Source: Paenibacillus artemisiicola
GTDB lineage: Bacteria; Bacillota; Bacilli; Paenibacillales; Paenibacillaceae
Direction: 5' to 3'
Length of the DNA: 64,000 bases
NCBI RefSeq assembly: GCF_017652985.1
Contig: NZ_JAGGDJ010000031.1
Coordinates: 1-64,000 of the forward strand
The notes beneath the pieces are model-generated. The model did not search any database, was not told where the DNA came from, and saw nothing but the letters and a program-made list of their open reading frames with translations. The position numbers were made by a program, and so were the translations under genes. Position 1 is the first letter of the stretch. The number at the start of each line of letters is the position of its first letter. Shown piece after piece: positions 17,885 to 26,435 of the stretch.

Positions 17885-20800
17885 GGCGATCGTCTCCTTT
17901 CGATTCCAAGTCCGCCGGCAGCGCCAGCACGTCCACTTCGTCCGGACGGTACACCGCCGTCACGCGCCCGTCGCGGTCGGCGGCGAACAGCACCGCGCGC
18001 TCCCGCTCCAGCACGAACGAATACGAGGCGCCCGTCGCGGCGGATTTCACTTCGACCTGCGCGTCGTGCGCGTATTCGGATACGAACACGAACAGCTCCC
18101 CGTCTTGGAAACGGAGGCTCCGGCCGTAGACGCCGGCGAGGTCCCCGCCCTTCACCCACTCCAGCTCCCGCCGGACGCCGGACGCGGCCAGCGCGTGTGC
18201 GTACAGCGCCGCGATCGGCTCGTCGCGCTCGTTCAGCTCGAGCGGCAGCGGGCTCCAGACGATCCGCCCCTTGCCATGGGCCGCTTCCAGCACGCGGTCC
18301 GCGCCCGCCGGGCCGTCGCCGCGGCCGCAGGCGGTCTCCTTGAACAGCTCGGCGATGCGCCGGCGGCCGTACGAGACCGGATAGGACCGCTCGCCGATCG
18401 CGAGCCGCTCCTCGCGCACGACGTTGCCGAGCTTGCGCTCGCCGAACGCGTCCGCCAGCCGCTCGGTCTCGCGCCAGTACGCGTCGAGGCCGAGCGGCCC
18501 CGTGAATACCAGCGTCGCGCCCGTCGACCCGACGATGCCGAGCAGCCGCGCGAACGCCTCGTCGGCGAAGTTATGCGCCGACGGCACGAAGATCAGCTTG
18601 GCCGGATCCGTCTCCAGCGGGGCCAGATCGTACTCGGACACGCCGCGGAACGGCACCTTCAGCTCGTAGCCCAGCACGCGCGTCAGCCGCGTCGTCGCGT
18701 CGAACGCCAGCTTGCGGTTCGAGAAGTCGTTGGAGTACGGGTACACGACGGCGACGTCCTCCAGCGCCCGCTCCCGGAACAGGTCGCGGATCTCGCCCAT
18801 GAAGCTGCCGAACCGGTACGACACGTCCGCCTCCGGCTTCTCCGTTCCGTCCGCGCGCAGCGCGCCGATATGCGATTCGTTGGCGTTGTCCATGTAGAAG
18901 TTCGTGTTCCAGATCCACTGCACGGCGCCGGCGCCGCCCGCCGCGAAGGCGTAGGCGTACTTGCGCTCCAGCATCGCGCGCAGCTCTTCCTCCGACCGCT
19001 TCGCGAAGCCGGCCGGCGTCTCGACGTACATGATGCCCGTCTCCTGCACCACGTTCGGCTTGTCCGCCGTCTTGGCGAAGATGCCGTCCCAGAGCAGGTT
19101 GTCGTTCAGCCACCAGGAATGGACGGTCGTGTAGTCCACCGCTTCCCCGTAGAAGAACGGCGACGGCCGCTGCGCGCCGAGCGCTTCGTCCTGGCCGACC
19201 GTCACGAGCTGCGACGGGTTGCCTTCCTTGATCGCGCCGACCAGCTGCTTCGCCCAGCGGTTGTGCATGTCCATCGAGAACAGCGCGTAGTCCAGCCAGC
19301 GCGTGCCCCGTTTGCCTTGGTGCATGTCCTGCACGTCGAAGTTGATGTCTTCCGGCTCCGGAACCGCAGCCGCGGCGAAGTCCGGCAGCTCGCCCGAGGT
19401 CATGCCCCAGCGCTCGCGCAGCGCCTCGACCGTGCCGTGGCGCTCCGCCAGCCAAGCGGCATACGCTTCCCGCTCGAAGCGGTCGCGGCTCGAGCGCGGC
19501 CCGTCGGAGAAGATGCGCGGCGGGTCGAACATCGACGGCTCGTTGATCAAGTCCCAATCGACGTTCGTCGTCTCGCGGTGGCGGCTGACGATGGCGCGGA
19601 TGAACCGCTTCTGCGCTTCCACGCTGCGCGGATCGAGGTACGGATTGACCCCTTCCCACGTCTCCGGCGTGAAGGAGAAGAACGTGAACGTCACCTGCAG
19701 CCCGTGCTTCTTCGCGGTCAGGAAGAACGCGTCGATCGAGCGCAGCACTTCCTCGGACGCGTGCCCGTCCACCTGCATGATGTTGCGGTACGCCGTCCAG
19801 ACGCCCGTGCGGATCCAGTTGATGCCGGCCTTGCGCATCTGCGCCATGTCGCGGTCCCAGACCGCCGCGTTCGGCAGGAACAGGAACTTGCGCGCGACGT
19901 CGCTCGTCATATAGGTCATGCCGACGACCGGCATCGGCCGGCCGTCCTTCTCGAAATAATCGCGGCCGCGCTTCAGCGGCTCGCCCTCGCGCAGCAGCGC
20001 CTCGTCCGCGCCCCAGAAGCCTTGGCGCAGCAGGCGCGTCTCGCCGTCCGCCGACGCCGCGACGCAGTCCACTTCATAGAAGCCCGGGCGGACGTCGCCG
20101 AGCAGCGGGATGCGCTTCATCTCGAGCGCCGCGCCGACCTCCGCCTCGTGGCGGTACGTGAACACGATCGCGCTGTCCCCGCGGCGGCGGACCTTGATAT
20201 CGAACGTCCATCGCGTCTTCGCGGCGGACGCGCCCGAACCGGCGTCCGCGCCGGAGCGGCCCAGCTTCTGCGCCTGCAGCGTCAGCATCGGCCGTTCATG
20301 CGGCTCGTACGACGCGTAGCCCGGCTTCAGCCACAGCTCCGTCACGCCCGCGGCGCAGAACGCCGCCCAGTCGAGCAGCGCGTCCGCGCCGCCGCGCGCG
20401 AAGAAGTCCGCGCCGAGCGGCTGGTTCACGAACAGCCAGCGGCCGCCGGCGAAGTCGCCCTTCGTGTTCTCCCACAGCACCGCCGGCGCCGCCACCTCGC
20501 GGCCTTCGGCCGAGACGCCCTTCAGCAGCGCGTGGATGTGCGCGTCCATCGGACCGGCCGAGCCCATCTGCTGCGGCAGGTCGCTCGCCTTCGTCACGTG
20601 CGGCACGAGGTTCCACGTGTCCGCCGCGCCGAGCAGCGCTTCCCGGCCGCGGAACAGCGGAATGTCCGCCGACGCGGCGTATGCCTTGACCGGCGCCGAG
20701 GCGACCGGCAGCATCTCGTGGATGCGCAGCTGCCGATGATACGCCGTCTGCTCCGGACCGGCGAGCCACGCGCCGGCTTCCTTGCGCACCGGCACGCGGA

Positions 20801-21053
20801 ACGGCGCGCCGCCCGCGCTGATCAGGCCGCCGCCGCGCTTCAGGAAGCCGACCAGCGCCTCCCAGGCCGCGACGGGAAAATAAGGCGCGTGCAGCGAGAC
20901 GAACACGCCGCCTTCCGCGCCTTCGAGACGGGCCGCGAGCTCGTCCGCGCCGCAGACCTCGCCGGCCGCGCGCAGCCGCTCGAGAGAGGCCCCGTCAATG
21001 GCAGAAGCGCCCGGAAAGGCGCCGTCAAGAAAAACAATCGTCGAATTAGGCAT
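17871..21053 (-). CDS. GH42-like clan GH-A glycoside hydrolase
   Basis: 1060 aa. A ~380-residue N-terminal region precedes a TIM barrel starting PMPVVGMTYMTSD and MRKAGINWIRTGVW. The acid/base glutamate is in WDLINEPSMFD and the probable nucleophile in VVQETGIMYVE. AYAAWLAERHGTVEALRERWG is the segment typical of GH42, and ~180 residues later comes a flavodoxin-like domain (KLIFVPSAHNF...GATLVFTGPLG) like the GH42 trimerisation domain. The extra N-terminal region is unusual for GH42 (commonly ~680 aa). Substrate: probably a beta-galactoside or beta-mannoside of the N-glycan core, inferred from being between GH125 and GH38. It overlaps the GH125 stop codon by 8 bp. No signal peptide. Confidence 0.8.
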   Translation of the reverse strand: MPNSTIVFLDGAFPGASAIDGASLERLRAAGEVCGADELAARLEGAEGGVFVSLHAPYFPVAAWEALVGFLKRGGGLISAGGAPFRVPVRKEAGAWLAGPEQTAYHRQLRIHEMLPVASAPVKAYAASADIPLFRGREALLGAADTWNLVPHVTKASDLPQQMGSAGPMDAHIHALLKGVSAEGREVAAPAVLWENTKGDFAGGRWLFVNQPLGADFFARGGADALLDWAAFCAAGVTELWLKPGYASYEPHERPMLTLQAQKLGRSGADAGSGASAAKTRWTFDIKVRRRGDSAIVFTYRHEAEVGAALEMKRIPLLGDVRPGFYEVDCVAASADGETRLLRQGFWGADEALLREGEPLKRGRDYFEKDGRPMPVVGMTYMTSDVARKFLFLPNAAVWDRDMAQMRKAGINWIRTGVWTAYRNIMQVDGHASEEVLRSIDAFFLTAKKHGLQVTFTFFSFTPETWEGVNPYLDPRSVEAQKRFIRAIVSRHRETTNVDWDLINEPSMFDPPRIFSDGPRSSRDRFEREAYAAWLAERHGTVEALRERWGMTSGELPDFAAAAVPEPEDINFDVQDMHQGKRGTRWLDYALFSMDMHNRWAKQLVGAIKEGNPSQLVTVGQDEALGAQRPSPFFYGEAVDYTTVHSWWLNDNLLWDGIFAKTADKPNVVQETGIMYVETPAGFAKRSEEELRAMLERKYAYAFAAGGAGAVQWIWNTNFYMDNANESHIGALRADGTEKPEADVSYRFGSFMGEIRDLFRERALEDVAVVYPYSNDFSNRKLAFDATTRLTRVLGYELKVPFRGVSEYDLAPLETDPAKLIFVPSAHNFADEAFARLLGIVGSTGATLVFTGPLGLDAYWRETERLADAFGERKLGNVVREERLAIGERSYPVSYGRRRIAELFKETACGRGDGPAGADRVLEAAHGKGRIVWSPLPLELNERDEPIAALYAHALAASGVRRELEWVKGGDLAGVYGRSLRFQDGELFVFVSEYAHDAQVEVKSAATGASYSFVLERERAVLFAADRDGRVTAVYRPDEVDVLALPADLESKGDDRLGER

Positions 21054-22371
21054 CGAGCAGCCCTGCTTTCATCGCTTTATAGACAAGCTGAGAGAACAAG
21101 CTGTTGGACCAGGCGAACCATTTGCGCGTGAATACGGCCGGGTCGTCCGCGTGGAACCCTTCGTGCATGAAGCCCGTGTCGGCGTCGGTCGCTTCGAGCG
21201 CCGCGATCATCGCGAGCTTCTCGTCGTCCGTCGACGCGGTCAAGCCCTGCATCGACAGCGCCATGTGCCAGATGTAGCCCGGAGGCGTGTGCGGGCTGCC
21301 GATGCCCTTCGCCGCCGTGCCTTCGTAGTAGAACGGATTCTCGAAGCTGAGCGCGAAGCGGCGCGTGTTTTGGTACACCGGATCGTTCAGGTCCGCGTAG
21401 CCGAGGTACGGAATCGAGATGAGGCCCGGCGTGCCGGCGTCGTCCGCCAGGCAGTAATTGCCGAAGCCGTCGGTCTCGTACGCGTAGATCGGGCCGAACT
21501 CCGGATGGCGGTAGATGCCGTACAGCTGGATGCCGTGGTCGATTTCCCGCTCGAGCTTGGCCATCTCCTTCTCGAACGACAGGTCGCGGAACACGAACTC
21601 GGCGATCTCGCGCATCTGGCGGAGCGTTACGACGGCGAACATGTTGTCCGGGATGTTGTAATGGAAGTCGCACGCGTCGTCGCTCGGCCGGAAGCCCGAC
21701 CAGACCATGCCCGTGTAGTTGACCGGCATGCCGAGGCCGTCGTTCTGCAGCGAATCCGTCATAATGCCGTTATCCCGCTCGAAGCGGTACGGCGAGCGCT
21801 CGAAGTGGTGCTGCTCCCGCTTCCACAGGTCGACCGCGGCGCGCATCGCGACCTTGAAGTCGGCGTCGAAAATGTCCGCGCGGCCCGTTTCCTTCCAATA
21901 CGCGAACGCGAGGCGCATCGAGAAGCAGATGGAGTCGAGCTCGAACTTGCGCTCCCAGACCCACGGCGACATGTCCGTCTTGTCGTCGGTGTTCCAGTGC
22001 CAGTCGTTCGCCATTTCGTTGAACGCGTTGGCGTACGGATCGAGGACGATGTAGCGCATGTGCAGCTTGATCAAGCCGGCGATGACGCGCTGCAGGTCCG
22101 CGTCGTCCTTGGCCAGCGGCACGAAGTGGATGACCTGCTCGACGGAATCGCGCAGCCACATCGCCGGGATGTCGCCCGTGATGACGAAGGTCGTGCCGTC
22201 GTCCTGCAGCTTCGTCGTCGTCTCGAGCGTGTTCGGGAAGCAGTTCTTGAACAGCTGCAGCAGCTTCGGCCGGTGCGCCAGCCGCGTCTCCGCTTCCGCC
22301 AGCACGTCCCGCACCGCCTGCGGCAGCGGGAGATGCGGCATGTCGATTTTGGGCAGTCTGAATTGTTCCAT
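21046..22371 (-). CDS. GH125 exo-alpha-1,6-mannosidase
   Basis: 441 aa, the normal length for GH125 (formerly DUF1237). The opening VITGDIPAMWLRDSVEQV, the YANAFNEMANDWHWNTDDKTDM block, WSGFRPSDDACDFHYNIPDNMFA and GSPHTPPGYIWHMALSMQ are all characteristic. These (alpha/alpha)6-barrel enzymes remove alpha-1,6-linked mannose by inversion, without metal. Intracellular. It is the first hydrolase after the importer genes and overlaps the next gene by 8 bp. AAGGGG is 11 nt before the ATG. A 13-bp hairpin lies in the gap between the permease gene and this one. Confidence 0.93.
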   Translation of the reverse strand: MEQFRLPKIDMPHLPLPQAVRDVLAEAETRLAHRPKLLQLFKNCFPNTLETTTKLQDDGTTFVITGDIPAMWLRDSVEQVIHFVPLAKDDADLQRVIAGLIKLHMRYIVLDPYANAFNEMANDWHWNTDDKTDMSPWVWERKFELDSICFSMRLAFAYWKETGRADIFDADFKVAMRAAVDLWKREQHHFERSPYRFERDNGIMTDSLQNDGLGMPVNYTGMVWSGFRPSDDACDFHYNIPDNMFAVVTLRQMREIAEFVFRDLSFEKEMAKLEREIDHGIQLYGIYRHPEFGPIYAYETDGFGNYCLADDAGTPGLISIPYLGYADLNDPVYQNTRRFALSFENPFYYEGTAAKGIGSPHTPPGYIWHMALSMQGLTASTDDEKLAMIAALEATDADTGFMHEGFHADDPAVFTRKWFAWSNSLFSQLVYKAMKAGLLDA

Positions 22372-22468
22372 GGTCGTTTTTCCCCTTTGTCAGTTCTCGA
22401 TCGCGGGCACGGCCGCGGCCAGGCGAAGCGCCGCCGCGATCAGGCGCGCGCGGTTCCGGCGGCGAACG

Positions 22469-22500
22469 GGGAGCCTTGCGCTATTCCGCGCAAGGCTCCC
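22469..22500. repeat. Perfect 13-bp hairpin between importer and hydrolase genes
   Basis: GGGAGCCTTGCGC and GCGCAAGGCTCCC enclose a 6-nt loop. No T-run follows on the minus strand, so it is more likely an mRNA processing or stabilising stem than a terminator. Nothing else is visible in 22372-22610. Confidence 0.75.
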
Positions 22501-22610
22501 GCCCGCCGATCCTTTATGCCGCAAACCGTTTGCTTCGCGCAATCGTTTAGCTTCGCTAACGTTTATCTGCACGAAATTCTTAACCTACATATCTTTCGTC
22601 GCCGAACGCG

Positions 22611-23525
22611 TTATTCCTTCACGGCGCCGACGGTCAAGCCTTGGACGAAGTAGCGCTGGAAGAACGGGTACGCCAGGACGATCGGGCCGGTCGCGAGCAC
22701 GACCATCGCCATCCGCGACGTGTCCTGCGGCATCGACTGCAGCACGCCCACGCCGAGCGACGTGTTGTTCGAGTTGGCCAGGATGAACTGCATGCTGTTC
22801 TCGATCCGCATGAGCATCGATTGCAGCGGCACGAGGTCCGGATTCTCGATGTACAGCTGGGCGTTGAACCAGTCGTTCCAGTAGCCGAGCACGCTGAACA
22901 GCGCGATCGTCGCGAGGCCCGGCAGCGCGAGCGGAATGATCAGCCGGAAGAAAATGCCGAACTCGCCGGCGCCGTCGATCTTGCCGGACTCGATGATCGC
23001 GTCCGGGATCATGGTCGCGAAGAACGTGCGCATGATCATGATGTAGAACGCGTTGACGGCCATGGGCAGAATCAGCGCCCACAGCGTATCCCCCAGGTGG
23101 AGAAACTGCGTCGTCACGATGTAGGACGGCACGAGACCGCCGTTGAACAGCATCGTGAAGAACGCCATGAACGAGAAGAACTTGCGGTATTTGAAGCTTT
23201 TGCGCGAGATCGCGTACGCGAAGAACGAGATCATCGCGAGGCTGATCGCCGTGCCGATGACCGTAATGAGGATCGTGACGCCGTACGAGCGCAGCAATTG
23301 GTCGCCTGCCTTGAACAGGTAATTGTAGGCCTCGAGGCTCCATTTCTTCGGAAACAGCGAATACCCGTCGCGCGCCAGCGTCTTCTCGTCCGTGAACGAG
23401 ACGATCATGACGAGCAGGAACGGAAACACGCACGCCAGCGAGAACAGGCCGGCGAGGAGATTGAACACGACGTTCCACGCGGGCGTAAGCCGGTGGAAGT
23501 CCTTGGATTTCGTAAGGGATGCCAT
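22611..23525 (-). CDS. Carbohydrate ABC transporter permease (LplC/MalG type)
   Basis: 304 aa with six membrane segments. The EAA loop IIESGKIDGAGEFGIFFRLIIPLALPG and the ending FVQGLTVGAVKE are typical of the LplC group of carbohydrate-uptake-1 permeases, which work with an LplB-type partner and a shared MsmX-type ATPase encoded elsewhere. No ATPase gene is present in this operon, as usual for the group. AAGGAG lies 7 nt before the ATG. Substrate predicted: alpha-mannose-containing oligosaccharides, from the hydrolases downstream. Confidence 0.92.
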   Translation of the reverse strand: MASLTKSKDFHRLTPAWNVVFNLLAGLFSLACVFPFLLVMIVSFTDEKTLARDGYSLFPKKWSLEAYNYLFKAGDQLLRSYGVTILITVIGTAISLAMISFFAYAISRKSFKYRKFFSFMAFFTMLFNGGLVPSYIVTTQFLHLGDTLWALILPMAVNAFYIMIMRTFFATMIPDAIIESGKIDGAGEFGIFFRLIIPLALPGLATIALFSVLGYWNDWFNAQLYIENPDLVPLQSMLMRIENSMQFILANSNNTSLGVGVLQSMPQDTSRMAMVVLATGPIVLAYPFFQRYFVQGLTVGAVKE

Positions 23526-23610
23526 GATGATGCTCCTTTCTGCCTAATTGCTTACGAAGCGGACGAATGCTGCATTCCCTGTCTCCGACAGTGAACGCAA
23601 ACCAATCGTC

Positions 23611-24546
23611 TTAGAATAACGCGTTATCCTTGTTGAACCGGCGAACGATGTAGTTGGACGTGATGACGAGCACGAAGCCGACGAACGACTGGTACAGGCC
23701 GGCCGCGGTGCTCATGCCGATCTCGCCCGTCGTTTTCAGGCCGCGGTAAACGTACGTATCGATAACGTTCGTGACGCTGTAGAGCGTCCCCGAATCGCGG
23801 GGCACCTGGTAGAACAAGCCGAAGTCCGCGTAGAAAATGCGCCCGATCGCGAGCAGCGTCAGGATCGTCATCAGCGGCGCCAGCATCGGCAGCGTAACGT
23901 TGCGGATCTGCTGCCACTTGTTCGCGCCGTCGATCATGGCCGCTTCGTACAGGGACTTGTCGATGCCCATGATGGCCGCCAGGTAGACGACGCTGTTGTA
24001 GCCGAGCGACTTCCACAGGAACACGACGATGATGATGAACGGCCAGTACTTCGGCTCGGAGTACCACTGCTGCGGATCCATGCCGAGCCCGAGCGCGATT
24101 TTGTTGATCACGCCGCGGTCGAAGCTGAGGAAGCTATATACGAAATAACTGACGATGACCCAAGACAGGAAGTACGGCATGAACATGCCGGTCTGGTACC
24201 ATTTCGCCAGCTTCTTGTTTGCGATTTCGGAGAGAATGACCGCCATGGCGACCGCCAGGACGAGCCCGATGAAGATGAACACGATGTTGTATAGCAGCGT
24301 ATTGCGGGTAATGACGTACGCGTCGTCGGTGCTGAAAAGGAATTTGAAGTTGTCGAAGCCGACCCAGCGGCTGTGCATGAAGCTCGACAGGAACCCTCCG
24401 TGTATGCGGTATTCCTTGAACGAAATAATGGCGCCGAGCATCGGCAGATACGAGAATAAAAGAAACCAGACGGTCGCCGGAAGCACCATCAGGAGCAGGG
24501 CTTTATTGCGGTTCATGTCTCTGAAGAAGCGCCCTAAGGCTTTCAT
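23611..24546 (-). CDS. Carbohydrate ABC transporter permease (LplB/MalF type)
   Basis: About 311 aa, six membrane helices. NKALLLMVLPATVWFLLFSYLPM and the EAA loop LYEAAMIDGANKWQQIRNVTLPML are typical of LplB permeases. The chosen ATG at 24546 has GGTGG ~9 nt upstream; a GTG at 24555 is an alternative. It pairs with the LplC-type protein encoded next. It is separated from the binding-protein gene by an intrinsic terminator, which should lower its level relative to the binding protein. Confidence 0.9.
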   Translation of the reverse strand: MKALGRFFRDMNRNKALLLMVLPATVWFLLFSYLPMLGAIISFKEYRIHGGFLSSFMHSRWVGFDNFKFLFSTDDAYVITRNTLLYNIVFIFIGLVLAVAMAVILSEIANKKLAKWYQTGMFMPYFLSWVIVSYFVYSFLSFDRGVINKIALGLGMDPQQWYSEPKYWPFIIIVVFLWKSLGYNSVVYLAAIMGIDKSLYEAAMIDGANKWQQIRNVTLPMLAPLMTILTLLAIGRIFYADFGLFYQVPRDSGTLYSVTNVIDTYVYRGLKTTGEIGMSTAAGLYQSFVGFVLVITSNYIVRRFNKDNALF

Positions 24547-24721
24547 GGGGTTCACCCACCCTTTCTAGCGAAGTCGGTTCGCAGCGCCAGGAAAGGCCTG
24601 CGGCTGTTCGTTTCGTCCCCGGCGATTCGGGCGGCGCGCTCTGCATGCAGCGTCCCGCCGGCCATCGCCGCCTAGGATCCGGTACGCGCCGGGGCATGAA
24701 GCCCCGCGCGTCCGTCATCCT

Positions 24722-24752
24722 AAAAAAAGGGCGAATGCCGAACATTCGCCCT
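24722..24752 (-). terminator. Intra-operon terminator between binding protein and permeases
   Basis: On the minus strand GGGCGAATG pairs with CATTCGCCC around a 5-nt loop, followed by seven T. It begins 18 nt after the binding-protein stop. Confidence 0.9.
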
Positions 24753-24769
24753 TCGGTGCTATAAGCGGC

Positions 24770-26284
24770 TTACTTGGCTTGCGTCGCCTTCCAAGCGTCG
24801 AGCTGCGCTTGCGCTTCGGCCATGACTTTGCCGAGGCCCGCGTCGTTCAGCTTCTTGATCGCTTGCGGCAGGTATTTGTCCGGATCGACCGTACCCGTCA
24901 TCAGCGGTGCCCAGAACGATTCTTTCGCGTTCTGCACGGCCGCGATTTCGCTCGAGACCTTCGTCGGATCGAAGTTGAAGCCGAGCAGGGCGGCCGGTTT
25001 GCCCGCGTCGTTGTATTTCTTGAACTGCTCCCATTTGTCCGCAGGGTCGCCAGGGTTCAGGTACGTGATCATGATGTTGCCCAGGGCGAACGTCGGCATG
25101 TCGTAGTTCTTGGACTCCGGCAGGTTCTCCATGTAGTTGCCGTCGGTTTTCTTGTAGTGCGTGCCTTCGATGCCGGAGTCGACCATGTTGCGGAGGACCG
25201 GATCGGTGTTCAGCAGGTTCAGGAATTCCATCGCCTTCTCTTTATGCTTCGAGTTCGCGGAGATCGCCTGCATGGAGCCCATGACGGACGAGTTGTAGAT
25301 CAGCGCGTCGCTCATCGGCGTCGAGACGATCGGGTAGCCGTAGCTCGTCGACCAGACGTTGTCCGCGAACGGCTGCGTCGTCGCCTTGTCGGCGAACCAC
25401 TTGCCCGTCGCTTGCACGTCCGAGGACGATTCCAGCGTCGCGGCTTCCGTCGGGATGTAGCCGGCTTGGTAGTACTTGTGCATCGTTTCGAGCGCTTGCT
25501 TCATTTCCGGCGTTTCGAAAACGTTGACGATCTTGTAGCCCGAGTCGCCCAGCTTGACCGCGAGCGGGAACTTCTCGATCAGGTAGTCGTACGGGATGTA
25601 CGGCGTGAAGTTCTTGTCCACTTGCAGCGGCGTCACGTCCGGGTTGTTCTGCTTGACCGTCTTGAGCAGCGGCTCGAGGCTTTCCAGGGAACGCACGTCC
25701 GTGATGCTCAGCTTGTTCTGGTCCAGGATGTTCTTATTGAAGCGCCATACTTCGGCCGTCGGCAATTCTTTGTTCGCCGGTACGCCGTAGTTCTTGCCGT
25801 CGACCTTGGAGCCCGTCAGGAACGCCGGGTCCAGCGTGTCCACGATGCCTTGGCCGTGCTGCTTCAGCAGGTCGTCGATCGGAGCGAAGGCGCCTTTGCG
25901 CGCGTTTTGCACGTAGTCGAACGCCCATGCGGCCGTGAACATGATGTCCATGTCCGCGCCGGAAGCCGTCAGGACTTGCATCTTCTGGTTGTAGTCGCCC
26001 CAGTCGATCATCGTCATTTTTACAGTCGCGCCGATCTTGTCCTTCGTGTAGGCGCTAACCGCTTCCATGACCTTGTCGACGTCCTTCTGCGGCGTGCCGA
26101 TCGTGTACCAGTTCAATTCAACCGGCTCGGAGCTGGTGTTGCCCGATCCGGACGCGTTGTTCGCCGGCGCGTTGTTCGAGCCCGCGTTGCCGTTGTTGCC
26201 GCCGCTTCCGCAAGCGCTTAACAACAACATCGCCGCCATGGCGGACGTCAGGCCGATCGCCGCTGTTTTTCTGTTGAATGCCAT
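24770..26284 (-). CDS. Extracellular solute-binding lipoprotein (LplA-like)
   Basis: 504 aa. Lipoprotein signal with LLSAC (C25), an Asn/Ser/Gly linker, then ELNWYTIGTPQKDVDKVMEAV and a long alpha/beta binding protein as in the LplA group (~500 aa). It has the usual GADMDIMFTAAWA and FLNLLNTDPVLRNM segments. It captures the glycan for the two permeases downstream. AAGGGAGG lies 9 nt before the ATG. The promoter and palindrome upstream give it its own strong transcription unit with partial read-through past a terminator. Just upstream are the sensor/regulator genes that probably control it. Confidence 0.92.
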   Translation of the reverse strand: MAFNRKTAAIGLTSAMAAMLLLSACGSGGNNGNAGSNNAPANNASGSGNTSSEPVELNWYTIGTPQKDVDKVMEAVSAYTKDKIGATVKMTMIDWGDYNQKMQVLTASGADMDIMFTAAWAFDYVQNARKGAFAPIDDLLKQHGQGIVDTLDPAFLTGSKVDGKNYGVPANKELPTAEVWRFNKNILDQNKLSITDVRSLESLEPLLKTVKQNNPDVTPLQVDKNFTPYIPYDYLIEKFPLAVKLGDSGYKIVNVFETPEMKQALETMHKYYQAGYIPTEAATLESSSDVQATGKWFADKATTQPFADNVWSTSYGYPIVSTPMSDALIYNSSVMGSMQAISANSKHKEKAMEFLNLLNTDPVLRNMVDSGIEGTHYKKTDGNYMENLPESKNYDMPTFALGNIMITYLNPGDPADKWEQFKKYNDAGKPAALLGFNFDPTKVSSEIAAVQNAKESFWAPLMTGTVDPDKYLPQAIKKLNDAGLGKVMAEAQAQLDAWKATQAK

Positions 26285-26340
26285 TAGGTGTTGCCTCCCT
26301 TTTGTCTGTGAGTCGAAGCCGAGTCGCGACTTGGTGCTTC

Positions 26341-26358
26341 TTCATCTTAGAAGATGAA
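26341..26358. promoter_or_regulatory. Perfect 8-2-8 palindrome, candidate operator
   Basis: TTCATCTT AG AAGATGAA lies immediately downstream of the predicted transcription start of the binding-protein operon, where a bound protein would block RNA polymerase or where the RNA would fold as a 5' hairpin. Confidence 0.55.
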
Positions 26359-26371
26359 ACCATTTTCAAAA

Positions 26372-26400
26372 ATAATAGAAAACAAAGAATAAGTGTACAA
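26372..26400 (-). promoter_or_regulatory. SigA-type promoter of the mannoside importer operon
   Basis: TTGTAC, 17-bp spacer, TATTAT on the minus strand, about 90 bp before the binding-protein start. Confidence 0.75.
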
Positions 26401-26435
26401 AGTAAAGAAAGGAACCGCATGCGGCGCCGGCGGCG

